Assembly (NCBI RefSeq): GCF_048544455.1 | Contig: NC_133531.1 | Coordinates: forward strand, 66,440,099 to 66,504,098 | Source: Silene latifolia | Lineage: Eukaryota > Streptophyta > Magnoliopsida > Caryophyllales > Caryophyllaceae | Length of the DNA: 64,000 bases | Direction: 5' to 3' | In this document: one piece after another, positions 12,426 through 24,300 of the stretch | Position numbering within the stretch: the stretch's first letter is position 1 | How the letters are laid out: every line of letters begins with the position of its first letter | The notes under the pieces: generated by a model | Told to the model about the DNA's origin: nothing | Seen by the model: the letters and a program-made list of their open reading frames with translations, nothing else | Database searches by the model: none | Translations under genes and position numbers: made by a program

Positions 12426-14250
12426 TGTAATACCCCGTATTTTTATATAATTAATTAAACGGATATTATTATATATCAATTATCATACATTTTATATCAC
12501 TACTTATATCGGGTTATTTGTTGAGTCGATAATTACATTCAACTATCGTAAGTTAAATTGAGACGGATTTATATGGAAGTCGAAAGGTGAGCTGACCCAT
12601 GTAAGCTGGCTCAATAACTGTCCAGCCCATTTAACCCTAAACCCTAACCCTAACCCTAACCCTAACCCTAATAATACCCTAACCAACCCGCCTCCCTCAC
12701 TACACACTCCCTCATCCCGCCTCCCTTCTTTCTCAACACCAAATCTCAACCTTTCACGGATAGAGAGAGAGAGAGAGTGGCTAAGAGTGTTGACGGCACA
12801 GCAAGGAAGGCCTTAGGCCGTTCGTCGACGACTGTGGGTGGCCGTGGTGGCTGCTGTGGCGGCAGGAAAATGGTAAGAACAACCTCCTCCTCTGTTTTGT
12901 TTTTCTGTCGAGTTGTTGGTCATGGGTTTCGTGTCTTATAGAGGTGTTAATGGTGGTTGTTGACGGGGTAGGGGAAATGGGTGATTAGTGACGAGTGTTG
13001 TGGTGGTGGTTATGGTGGTTTTGGGCGGTGGAAATGGCGGCAGGAGGTGTTGTCGACAGGGGTTGACACACGGGTTAACTTGCGGGTTTTCAGGCGAGTT
13101 TAGAGGGGTAAGGTTTGGGTGGCACCACCGTGGACTAGGGGGAGGTCGAAACGGTGGTGTTGTGGTGTATGGGTGCGTGGGCTGACGGCGAGCATAGCCG
13201 TGGTGGTTTGACAGGAGTTTAGTGATGGTTGCGGTGGTGGTGAGAGGAGAAACAGAGGCGTTTGGGTGAGGAACGGTGGGAACCAAGCCAGTTGACGGCC
13301 TGGGTTTGACTCGCCGGCGGCAGTCGACCCCAGTGGGGATGGCCGTTGGTGGCTGGGGCAGAGTGGGGGTTTGGTCAGGTGGTTGTCGCGGTGGTGAGGT
13401 GGCGCGTGGGAGTGCGGGGGTGCGTGTGAAGGGACGTGGTTGATGACGGGTTGTGTTTGTTTTGGAAACGGGTTTTTCATAGTTTAAATCGTTATAATTC
13501 GTTAATTGGTCGTATACTTAATTAATTAATTTAATTCCCGAGCCTTCTAAATAATTTATTCAATTTAATCCCCGAGATATTTAATATAATTAGAGACGGG
13601 TTTGAGTCGGGATTATTTGAGTTGTTTAAGGATTGATTCGGGTATTTCTAAATCGTATAATTCGTTTAATCTTTATTTATCATATTAGTTATTTAATTTA
13701 AATCCCGAGTCATTTAAATAAATTATTCCCGAGACATTTAATAATTTAAGTCGGGTTTTGAGTCGGGTTTGTTAAAAGAGAAAAGTCACTATATCGGGAA
13801 AGTTTCCATTTTAAGAAATTCTACTTTAGTAACTGTCTAGTTTGGGAAGTTGGGTCAAATACTAATCGGGTTATTTTAGCTATCAGTTGGGCATAAGTTT
13901 GGTGTCGGGATTGTATTTCGGGAAAACTTCTATTCTGGGAGATTGCTATATTTAGTAGTTAGTAATTATACATATTATAATTGTTTTAGGTGACGGATTC
14001 GTGAAGGATCGATAATCAGATTCGTTGCTTTATTTCTGGACTGCTTAACTGCTTAATTGGATTTGCTGGCACTTTGAGGTAGGGAAATACACTTGTCCTA
14101 TTATCGTTGTTGTTGAATTGTGTTGACTTAATTTCTGGTTGTTGATTTAAGTACGATTTATATATACGGAAGGTGATTGACTGAATTGATCATATTGAGT
14201 ATGATATCGCAACATCGGGTAACTGGCATGATTTTATGATTTATCAGTTC

Positions 14251-14314
<64 letters not shown>

Positions 14315-14944
14315 GTTGCATTCATTTCTTTTGAGCATTCATATGCATTGGAGATGGAGGATGTTGTGGTGATGTGGTGCGGTGATGATGATGTTGTGAT
14401 AAGGCCCGGGCGGGTTCTGCGGGACTTGCCCTGGTGTCCTCAAATGGTGGTGCGGATCGACTTCGGTCGATATATAGTCTACCGGGGGATCGGTATGGTG
14501 GGCGTTCGGGGTATGAGATGTGTGTGATGAGTTGAGATGGAGATGGAGGTGACGGAGTATCATGCATATCATATTTTATTGTTTTATTGTTTTCCCTACT
14601 CAACCTCGTGGTTGACCCTGTGTATTCGTGAACACATGTGATGAACCGTTTTATGGGGAGCGGACTTGTGGGTTTAAGAGATAGGACGGGAGCTTGATGG
14701 GCGTGAGACACCTGGATCGACGACTTAGTAGCTAGATCATCATCTAGAAGACTTTCACTTTTATTTATGTCAGTTCTTGTAATTTGAGTTGAAAAGAGGA
14801 TTTGTAATAATTAAGTTAAAATATTATATAAATTGCCTTGGAGTTTAATTTGTTATTCACTACCTCGGGAAACCGAGATGGTAACAGTCCGTTTTATTTG
14901 GGATTGTCTTGACGAAGACTTCTTTTATAAACCGGGGTGTTACA
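12426..14944 (+). repeat. 3' LTR of LARD-like element (2519 bp)
   Basis: Copy of 6302-8789. Long stretches look identical. Differences cluster in the (AT)n tract (14252-14310) and in two GC-rich patches (about 13255-13380 and 14400-14680). Followed by target-duplication copy GGTGC at 14945-14949. Confidence 0.9.
14252..14310. repeat. (AT)n microsatellite in 3' LTR
   Basis: About 29 AT units; expanded relative to the 5' LTR. Confidence 0.9.
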
Positions 14945-14949
14945 GGTGC

Positions 14950-15468
14950 GATGGTGGTAGAAGTGGTAGTCAAATGAGGTAAGGAAAAGGTAGGGAAAGG
15001 GAATTCCATATTTATTTTTTTTGGGGGGGGGGGGGATGAAACAAACAACATCAAAGGGAATGAGGGTTTTGATTCCTTTTCTTTTCCTGAATACTATCCC
15101 TAATCAAATGCCCCATTAAATTTTTAAGATGGAGGGATCTTTTATTTTTCACACTAAAAGTTTTTAGCGATAAATTAACATAAAGGTATTTTGTATTTTA
15201 AAGTACATCTCATTTTTTATTATGGAGGGAAATCAGAAAACTTTGATATTTTTGCAATAAAATTTTCGGCATGTGAAATAAGTAGGGTAGTTTAGTATAA
15301 TAATATTTCAACCCTTAACTTTAGTTACTTTTTGTACTTTTACCACTTTTATTTTATAAATCTTATACAAAAAAAACATATGAAATTCATAAAAGGATGT
15401 AATTAACTTAGTTATAATGTTTTATCCTATGTCTAATTATTTGTTTAAATATGATTAAATTATCTTTT
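14950..15468. other. Intergenic, no gene seen
   Basis: Continuation of the flank at 6162-6301, then AT-rich sequence. It includes a T run followed by a run of 12 or more G (about 15010-15035). Nothing recognisable. Confidence 0.5.
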
Positions 15469-18400
15469 TGTAGATACCTGTATCCGTCGATATTGGAATT
15501 TACAGAAATCCCGACAAAACACCCGATGATGATAGGACACATGTTTACTTACACCGCTTGTTAGCGGATTTCGTTTAGTGATGTGCGAGACAAGCGTTAT
15601 TTGACAGTTTTATAATTTAAATGAAATTTAAATTATTTTGAAATAAATGAAACTTATTTCATCGGTTTTCATATTTTCAAGTTTATTTAAAATTTAAACT
15701 TTTATAATTTATTTGAAAAATGAATTATCGTTCAAAGTTTTTATTTAAATTTATTTTAAATGAGATTGTGATGGTTTTTCGTGTTTTTATCGCTTTATTT
15801 AATTTGAAAAATTAGATTTTTCAAGCGGTTTTTAACTCGATTTTTAGACGGTTTTAAGCTCGTTTTTTGGACGGATTTTGGCACGATTCTTGAGGCTTGC
15901 TTTGACCCATCCCCCATCTCCACACGTCCCGGGTTCGAACCCCACTACCACCTCTTTTTCCCTCCCCCTTTTCCACCCCAAAACCCGCATACATAACTCC
16001 CCTTCCCCATTTTTTGCCCGAGCCCAACACCAACCAAAACACCACCCAAACACCCACCCTTACCCATCAACCCAACACTCTCACCTGACCCATAACCCAA
16101 CACTCCCACTTGACCCAAACCCACGTCCAAAAACCTGTACCCAACCCGCACCCGAGCCCCTGTTTTGCCGCATCAAAACAGGGTGCAAACCCGAGCTCCT
16201 TTCGAGCTCAATCCAACCCTACTCCTTCCCTACCTTTACTTGCTTGCTCTCCAAGCATAGGAGATATTTTTCACCTCCCATAAACAGCTCACAATCTCCA
16301 TAAAACCAAAACACAATCTTCAATTCCTATCCTTTCCATAACCACCATATCCACCTCCACCTTCCATATCTTTTCCAACTCTCTTCCTCCTTCCACAAGA
16401 CAACCATATACCAGCCAAATGACCTAACCCTAGCTCCCCTACCCCGTTTCCTATATAAACCAAGCCTCACACTCCAAAAAACAGGACGGAAAAAGAGCAT
16501 ACACACATACACGGTTTTGAGAGCTCGAAACCCTAAGCAAACCTTCATCAACCTCACGTAAAAAGCTTCCTCAAACTCCTCTCATACCCAGAAAAAAAGT
16601 ACAAGGTTCATACAAAGGATTAGACAAGCATTAGAGCACCGATTTGCTCTCTTGTTTGTGTTCTCCCGCGTTTTGGACAGCTACTATTTTCGTCCATTTA
16701 TATTTGTTTTAAATTCGTTTTTACTTCTATTTCTTGCTAAATTTTGAATATTTGTCCTTCAAGGATTCCAGAACATCTTTCGGATTTAGATTTGAGCAAG
16801 AAAAGAAGTCACAATCTTTATTTGAAAATTGTTGTACGAAGTACAACATAAATCGTGTTTTCAAACTCGTGTGGACAGCACCTGTTTTCGTTCGTTTTTA
16901 ATTAATTCAAAGTCCTTTTACTTCATTTTTTTGCTAAAGTTCGAATCTTTGGAGTCTAAGGATTCCAGAACATCTTTCGGATTCAGATTTGAGTAAGAAA
17001 CGAAATTACAATCTTCGTTTGAAGATCGTCGCACGAAGTGCCTTTTTTCGCGAGAAAGTTTATTTTCGAAATTATTTTCGTTAAATTGTTTCAAAGTTTG
17101 TTTTACAATCGTCGAAGACACGCCTTCTAAGCAAAGCTTGCATACGGGATCCCGAGTGGTGTTCAAGTCTACATGTAAGTTGAGGGTGCACAAAATCTCG
17201 TCTCTCCTTCCTTACACTCGTGTGGTACACGACCATGTGGCCTTTCTATTTCGTTTTTTTATTGTCTTTTAATTATCGTTTCATTAGTTAATTTTACATA
17301 ATTATGATGCTTAATGATGGATTAATTGCTCTTTAGAATAGATAGTATGTTAATCATGTTTGTTTTATTTTACGACGATAACATGTTTATTAGAATGATT
17401 ATATGTTTAGTTTATAAAACGAAACAATTTGTTAATAGTATGATGATAACATGTTTTAAATCAATTAAAATGAAATTTTAATTAGTTTAATTCGATTTCA
17501 TATGTTTAATGTTTTAATTACGAAATAATTAGTTTGTTTCACATGTTTAAGTGTTTTGGTTTAATTTTAATTATGAAATAATTATATTAAATCGCATGTT
17601 TAATTGATTAATGACGCTTGTATGTTTATTTGTATCATTATCAATTGTTAAATTTTAAACTTGGCCTAATTAATATGTAGAAAGCATGTTAATGAATTAG
17701 ACATTCATAGGTCATACAAAACCGACATAGGATTTTAAATGAACTTCTTTAAAGAACTTAATGAATTCATCTTTTCTATGACGATTTCTCGCTAGTTGAA
17801 TTGCGCATGCTTAGCATCTGATTCATTGCACTCGATAACTAGAATAGTCAACGTTGACCATCCCCTTAGGTTGTGTGTATGGCCGTGTTTTGCCTCGGTT
17901 TTCGTGCCGAGTTTGTTTCGTTTTTATTTTGCTTTATTTAATTACTAGTATTAGTGCCCGGCTTCGCCCGGGCTACCTCTACTTACCATTAAATTTTCTT
18001 TTCATTAAATAAAATTACTTAAAGTTGCATAACCCAGAAATTTATCATTAATATATTTTTGTATGACATATCCTAAAATTACGATTAAATAAATTTTGAG
18101 ACAAATTCACTACTCCCGCTATTAATATTTTACTTTTATTAATGGAACAATAGTAATAACATTTCACTACTTGCCCGTAATCATTGTTACTTTCACTACT
18201 CCCGTAATAATTATTATTCTTGTCCTCGCCGCATTAATATTGATAATTTCACTACTCCCGACTTTCACTATCGCATTAATTAATATTGATTATTTCACAA
18301 TTCCGTTGTTGTTTCTACCACTTTCACTAATCTCGCTGATAAAATTGTTAATTTTACTATTCAAATGAGTGATTACTATCATATAATCATGTCCAATGTT

Positions 18401-19725
18401 ACTACAATTCTTTTCTTTACTGACGAAATTACTTTTACTACTTAGGCATGTAATTTTAAGAGAATTATATATTTATATAAATATATTACATATATGCATT
18501 CAATCAAATCGAAAGAATTATGCAATAATATATTTTTGTATGTTAAATAATTAACATTTCTATACATATAATAAACTATAAAATTTAATAAAATTGCATA
18601 GATTTTAAATTTAATATATAATTTTATGATGATAATAATTAATACCATAAGTGTACATGCTTATACTAATTAATTATTTTATTTTAAGAAAATTGACCAT
18701 CTTCTAGTTTTTTATAAATATTTAGGAAAGTTACCAAACATTTTTTTTCTTTCCTTGAAATTGACCATCTAAATTAATTATTTTATTTTAAGGAATATGA
18801 CCATGATTTAGTCTCTTACAAATGTTTAGGAAAATTACCAAGCTTCTATATAATTTAGTTTAAACCCAAACTATATAATATTTGCATTGAGATCCCTTAA
18901 TCGGGTCCATCACACGGTGCTAGTGATTTAAAACTATATAGTATAATTAATTTGTATAACTTTCTTTAATTACATTGAAGTCCCTTGGTTTCTGGAATTA
19001 ATATATAGTATTGATTGCGGTTTTATTTCAATTGTTATTGTTATTTAATCGTTGTAATTATTGTAATTTAATTCAAGTAATATAATTTGTGCTTTAAAAT
19101 ATGGGTCTAGTTAGTCCTTTATTTTTTGAGTCAAAATGATTTACAAAACCTTTGTTTTAATTGGTTAAATTGAAGTATTTAATTAATTAAAGCAAAGTGG
19201 GTGCGCAAAACAATGATGAGGCTAAGGACGAAGTCTATGTGAGTCGTGGCCTCATCATTAGCACGGTCTTCAAGGCCTAGATAGGCGTGTCGGTCGTGTG
19301 TCGTGTGTCATGTTTTAGCAATTGTATTTAGATCGAGTTGTATCTTTAATTCAATTGTTTGCAAATCGAGTCGACGAGAACGTCCGGGTTATAATAGGTA
19401 GATCCCCAACGGCTCCTCCATTCTCATCTAAGCCATGTTTTTGAATGCTTGTTAGCGTAGTTCAAATCAACCTCACATGCTAAATCACTTGGACAAAGTA
19501 GATTAGATGCATTAAACGATTAGAAACCAAGCTCACATGTTAGGATCAAAACGGCGTTTGCATTCTCTTACAACGAATCATAGTCTTGTCCAATTAGTCA
19601 TCGTAGTCCTTAGTAGAGGTCGTTATTGCAATGGGCGGGGGTGGGTGTTTTATTAACGAACTTCCCATCACGTACTTTCAACAGCAAACTCAAATCTCAT
19701 TTATGGTTCCCAAATTTCCTTAAAT
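15469..19725 (+). repeat. Probable Tat/Ogre-type long LTR with nested Helitron
   Basis: Starts TGTAGATACCTG and runs through AT-rich and pyrimidine-rich sequence. It ends near TTAAATTTA, followed by TGGCGACTCT at 19730-19739, a motif like the PBS region of Tat/Ogre elements. Without the 1070-bp Helitron it would be about 3.2 kb, long but plausible for that group. No internal coding region follows, so it would be a solo or truncated LTR. The exact right end (no CA immediately before the motif) and the target duplication were not found, so the assignment is tentative. Confidence 0.4.
17945..19014 (-). mobile_element. Non-autonomous Helitron
   Basis: Read on the minus strand it begins TCAATACTATATATTAAT (5' TC) and ends with a GC-rich hairpin (CCCGGGCGAAGCCGGG) followed by 10 nt and CTAG. 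The flanks are A before the 5' end and T after the 3' end, the A|T target of Helitrons, with no target duplication. The 1.07-kb AT-rich interior carries no Rep/helicase. The four structural signs agree. Confidence 0.8.
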
Positions 19726-20802
19726 TTAGTGGCGACTCTAAACGATTTTCAAACCCGTGGATAATCCGAATCCCCACGTCCACACAATAAAAGATAAAAC
19801 ACTTTATTAATGAAAAAACGGTTGTAAGCTAGTATTTGTGTTATTGTTGTAACTTACGTGTGTCGTTAATACAAAACTCTTATAGGAGCTCTCTAAGACA
19901 ATAATTGAGAGCATCAATTTTTTTTGGATTGATACCTAAGTTCAATAATACTATTATTTATATTCATGAGATCACTTCACCTTATGATAATCTTTTAATG
20001 TGGGGCAATTTAACTATTTATAGGTAGTATATTCATCGCACCTACATTATTTTTCAATGTGAGATAAATAATATACTTAAAAGTACACCATACTTTTTGC
20101 ACCTAATTCGACATCAAACCGGATTAATAATGAAAATTATATAATTAGATTCGTGGTAAAAAAAATGTTATCGTTAGAATATAGATTTCATATCATTTGC
20201 ACATATTTTAATTATGATAGAAAAAATATAAAAAAAAAACGCAATTACAACATCAATTGAAATGTCAAACCTTTTTTTGACAAATAAACATGATGCGAAT
20301 TGCAACTTTCTGCAAATACTTGCAAGATGCTATAAATATTAAACTCCTTAGATTTAATTGACAATAGATCAATCGGAAGATGCTGCGTTCTCTTATTTTG
20401 GATATTGAAGCATTGAAGCATTTGCCAAATTTGTTGTGAATATTTATTGTCGTCGACCACCACCGCCGGAGTACCGAGGTTTGACCGTTGTCATGGAGTT
20501 CGTCTGTTCGACCGATGTACATGGTGCTCGGGTGATTGGGAAGGGTCGAAGGGAGGTTGAGAGCATGAGATGTTTAGTTTTTGGGTTTTTCATTATTTTT
20601 CTCTAGGTATGTGTGAGAAATGAGAGGGGTACATTCGGAATAAAGGGGAAATGTGCGGAATTGAGTAAAATGGTGTGCGAGATTTAGCAAGTAAAAAAAA
20701 ATCGCGTACGTATATTAATAGATAATATAACATTTGTTCATTATTACATCGGGTTTGATGTCAAATTAGGATTTAGTAATTCCTGTGTCGATTTAGCAAC
20801 TT

Positions 20803-20844
<42 letters not shown>

Positions 20845-20980
20845 AAAGATAGGGTGGTTGTTCATGAGTTGGGCTTGTGTGTTTGATTTGCTTAGGTTAA
20901 ATATGGTAATGGCCGCATAATTGAATTGAAGACACACTTAAACACTCGACACACCCAATGTCGTAATTTGTGGGGGCATT
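19726..20980. other. Intergenic region upstream of the PTB gene
   Basis: No gene recognised. Imperfect inverted repeats of about 30 bp containing GACATCAAACC (20103-20131) and its complement (20740-20773) may be the ends of a decayed DNA element of about 0.65 kb. A run of 38 A lies at 20804-20841. Confidence 0.4.
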
Positions 20981-21141
20981 CCCTTTTTCCACTCTTCCTT
21001 CCTTTTCTTCTTCTTCTCTTCTTCCTCCTCAAATCCGTAACTTTACCTTTCTTTGAACAAGTCTAATTTCCCAAATTATAAGTTAGTAATCTTTTCATTT
21101 AACCCTTTAAATCCCCCCCCCCCCCTTTTTTTTTTTCTTTT
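20980..21141 (+). promoter_or_regulatory. Pyrimidine-rich 5' leader of PTB gene
   Basis: 20980-21030 is almost pure C/T with CUUCUU and UCUUCUUCC-type units. A second C/T run follows at 21111-21141. An acceptor (GTTGTAG|G) right before the start codon shows that the leader is spliced. CU-rich RNA is the known binding preference of PTB proteins, so this could serve autoregulation; that is inference. The transcription start is not determined. Confidence 0.5.
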
Positions 21142-21305
21142 TAAAGTTTCTGGTATCTGCATATTAATTGAACAAAATTGATTGATGGGGTTTCTGGGTT
21201 ATCTATATGGATAGATGCAGTATAAGCTAAAAGATTGAATCTTTTTATATGTTCTGTAATATTTTATGCATTCAATGTGTGATTTATGTGATTTAATGTT
21301 GTAGG

Positions 21306-24300
21306 ATGTCTGAGCCTTCCAAAGTTATTCATGTCCGCAATGTAGGACAAGAAATTACTGAGGTAATACCTTTTGTTTATTATTACTTTAGATTTTAGAT
21401 AAGGGTTAGTCTTGCTTATGACCGTCTTAAGCTTAGGACGTAGTTTAGTTAGCGTTAAATGAACCACATCGCAATAACAAGAGGCCATCTTTACTAGTTA
21501 AGCTTAAGACGGTCTCGAATGATATTTTGCCCTTAAATAATGAATGATGGTAATTAATTTAGGCTAGTGATATTGATTTATGTTGATGTTGATTGTATTG
21601 ATTGGAAATTGCAGGGTGATTTACATCAACTGGTTCAGCCGTTTGGGTCTGTCACCAAAGTAGTCATGCTTCGTACCAAGAATCAGGTTAATCTACTTGC
21701 GTTTCGGTTTTTAGGTTGATGGGGTTGCCTGTTCGTTCTATGTCATTGTTTAGTTAGATGGGTTTATGAATAGCAATCTGAATGATCAACTGAACTTAGC
21801 TAGATTTCGACATGGGATGCTGAAGGGTTAGGATTCCGGAAACCTCAAGTATTTTGCGTATTTTACCTTATATCCGTCTTTTCGAGTTAGGAAATATGAA
21901 ATCTTATTGATTTTGTATATAGTACTCCCTCCGTCATGGTCATTTGTCCTTTGGTTTTGGCACAAAGACAAGCACAGGGGAGGAGACCATATGGGGGTAG
22001 TTTTATCGAGTGACAAGTGGACATTCGGTTATATGGAGGATCAAATTACCATTGAAGAATATTTCCAATATAGAAAGGTAAACAAATGACTGAAACACTC
22101 ATAAATCTAATAGGTAAACAAATGACTGGGACGGATGTAGTAACTTTTCTTTAAAAAAAAACAATGGGTCATTGTAAATAACGTTTTTTTTTTTTTTTTT
22201 AAGTTCACGATACACTGCCGATTGAGGCTACAATAGCAACCTGTGGTAGTGGACTTCTGGCTAATTGAACAAACTAAATTTTTTACCCATGATGGATACA
22301 GGCACTCCTCCAAATGCAGGATTTGGCTTCAGCGATCAGTTTGGTGGACTATTTTGCAAATTCGCAGCCCAGTGTCCGGTATTGTTATTTTTCTCGTCCT
22401 TAGAATTTGCTTTTGATGATGTTAGAGCATCTACTATAGCAACAAATGGAGAGCGCTTGATTTACTGTCCATTTACTCTCTTTCGTTGGTTAGCAAAAAT
22501 TATCCTTACATCCACAATGGCAAAACTGTCTCATATGCTCCCCTAATATTTATGTAAACTAAAACCTAAATAATGATTTTGTTCACACTTTTCCATTTGA
22601 TAATTGATATGGCCCGCTTTTAAGAGCATGTACAATTGTAGATGGAGTGCACTTGTTTTGATCGCCATTCTCACTATCTTTCTTTTGTTAGAAAAATCAA
22701 ATTCTCACCTACAATAGCAAAACTCTTCTATGTGCACTTCAACTTGAATTTTGATCCCACCTTTTCTACATATACATAAAAATTCAAACGAACTTTTGTT
22801 CTCGCATTTCTACTTGTTATGGTTTACTTCAAATGGAGATCTCTTCTCTGTTGCTCCTCCCCAAGAGTAGGTGGAGAACTACACTCCATTTTTAACTTTG
22901 GAGAGCACATAAAGAGCATTAATGAGCACCCTATTTTAGGCATTCAGGCAAAGATGTCCAATTTTCGGTTTTCAACAACATGAAGTTTTTTGGAGGGCTC
23001 CGTTGTACATGCTCTTAAGATGCTCTTGAGGGAGAGCACATGAAATTATGAAAAATTACTCTTTATTTTTCTACCCGGGGAGCACTTAAAGAGCTTTTAT
23101 TGTGGGTATAAAACATCTTTTTTTTTTGCTCTTCAACTATGGGAAGCACTTAAAGAGCACTTGAATTACTCCTATGATACATGCTCTTAGTTTTGCTAGC
23201 AGCTCTGTTATTGGCCACTTTAGAGCATGTACAATAGGGGCTATCCAAGGAGCTTCAAGTGCTCTCAAAAGGTGGTCCATGTTGTTGGAGAGCAAAAAGT
23301 AGTGCTCTTTGCCAACAACTTACTCTTTCATGCTCTCCATGGGTCCGATGGAGTGGTGCTCTCAATGTGCTATTATATCCAGAACAATGGAGAGCTTAGC
23401 TTGCTTTCCATTTAAAGTGGGCCCATATCAAGTAGATGTGTGAGACCATAAGTTTTGTAAACTTTATTTTTGAGATTATTTATAAATTGCGTGGCCCAAA
23501 GTATACGATAGAGAGCATGTGATAGGGTTGCTATTGTATGTGCTCTTGTACCGGTATTTCCATGTCAGGAGATTGTCCAAAATTGGATTGCATTTAATCT
23601 GTTTGTTAGACACTTAATGTGTGCAAGATGTACACTACTTGCATTTTCATTCTATTTTCATGCCTCTTGATGTCAACTTTATAATTTGCTTAGATTGTCA
23701 ACTTCAATGGTTTGATCCACAAAATGGAGGTTGTCTTTTAAATTAACATTTATTAGTGGAAACAATGGGTGATGATGAGACGAGACAGCTCGCGAGCAGC
23801 TCGGTCAAAGCTCGGCTCGGGCATCGAGCTCGCCGAGCTAACGTTGGCTCGGCTCGAAAAGCTCGTGAATGACTCAAACTTATGTAGTTAGATAAAATAT
23901 TGCTCTTATTTTATAAAAGTATTTATCATGATACGTGGATTTTTAATATTTGATGTTATTTGAAATATGTAGTGTTTTTATTTAATTTTTAAAAATTTAT
24001 TTGTTCTTTTTGGACTTATTACACGTTTTTACCAACAACTTGCTTATATATTAATACTTGGTTCACTTTTAAGGTATTCCGGATCCTTAAGTTTTACTTC
24101 GGTTTTCAAAATCGTTTTCGATTTAAATTCTAAGTTTTTATAAAAGAAATATGGGCTTCAATTTTAAAACCTATAAGTTTACCTTACTTTTATATTATTT
24201 TTCACTCCCCTTTTGTTTTTCACTTTTCCTTTTCTATATTTTCGCATTTTGAGGTGTGCGATCACCCATGGACGGTTCTAAAGGATGATTCATGTTAGCC

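Larger units (their letters stand above)
6302..14944 (+). mobile_element. LARD-like non-autonomous LTR retrotransposon
   Basis: Complete 8.6-kb element. Near-identical direct repeats 6302-8789 and 12426-14944 start TGTAATACCCCG and end GGTGTTACA. A perfect 5-bp target duplication GGTGC lies at 6297-6301 and 14945-14949. There is an iMet PBS at 8793 and a purine tract before the 3' LTR. The 3.6-kb interior shows no gag, protease, RT or integrase and no long frame, so it would depend on proteins supplied elsewhere. The PBS and the AACTTCGGGACGAAGTT motif before the purine tract suggest a chromovirus (Tekay/Del-like) partner; that is inference. Confidence 0.9.

Noticed and set aside
12936..13480. 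Proline/histidine-rich ORFs of 116-126 codons
   Set aside because: They lie within an LTR, on the strand opposite the element, in GT-rich low-complexity DNA. The 5' LTR copy does not conserve them as such.
23227..23415. 62-codon ORF in PTB intron 3
   Set aside because: It falls inside a MITE; no conserved domain.
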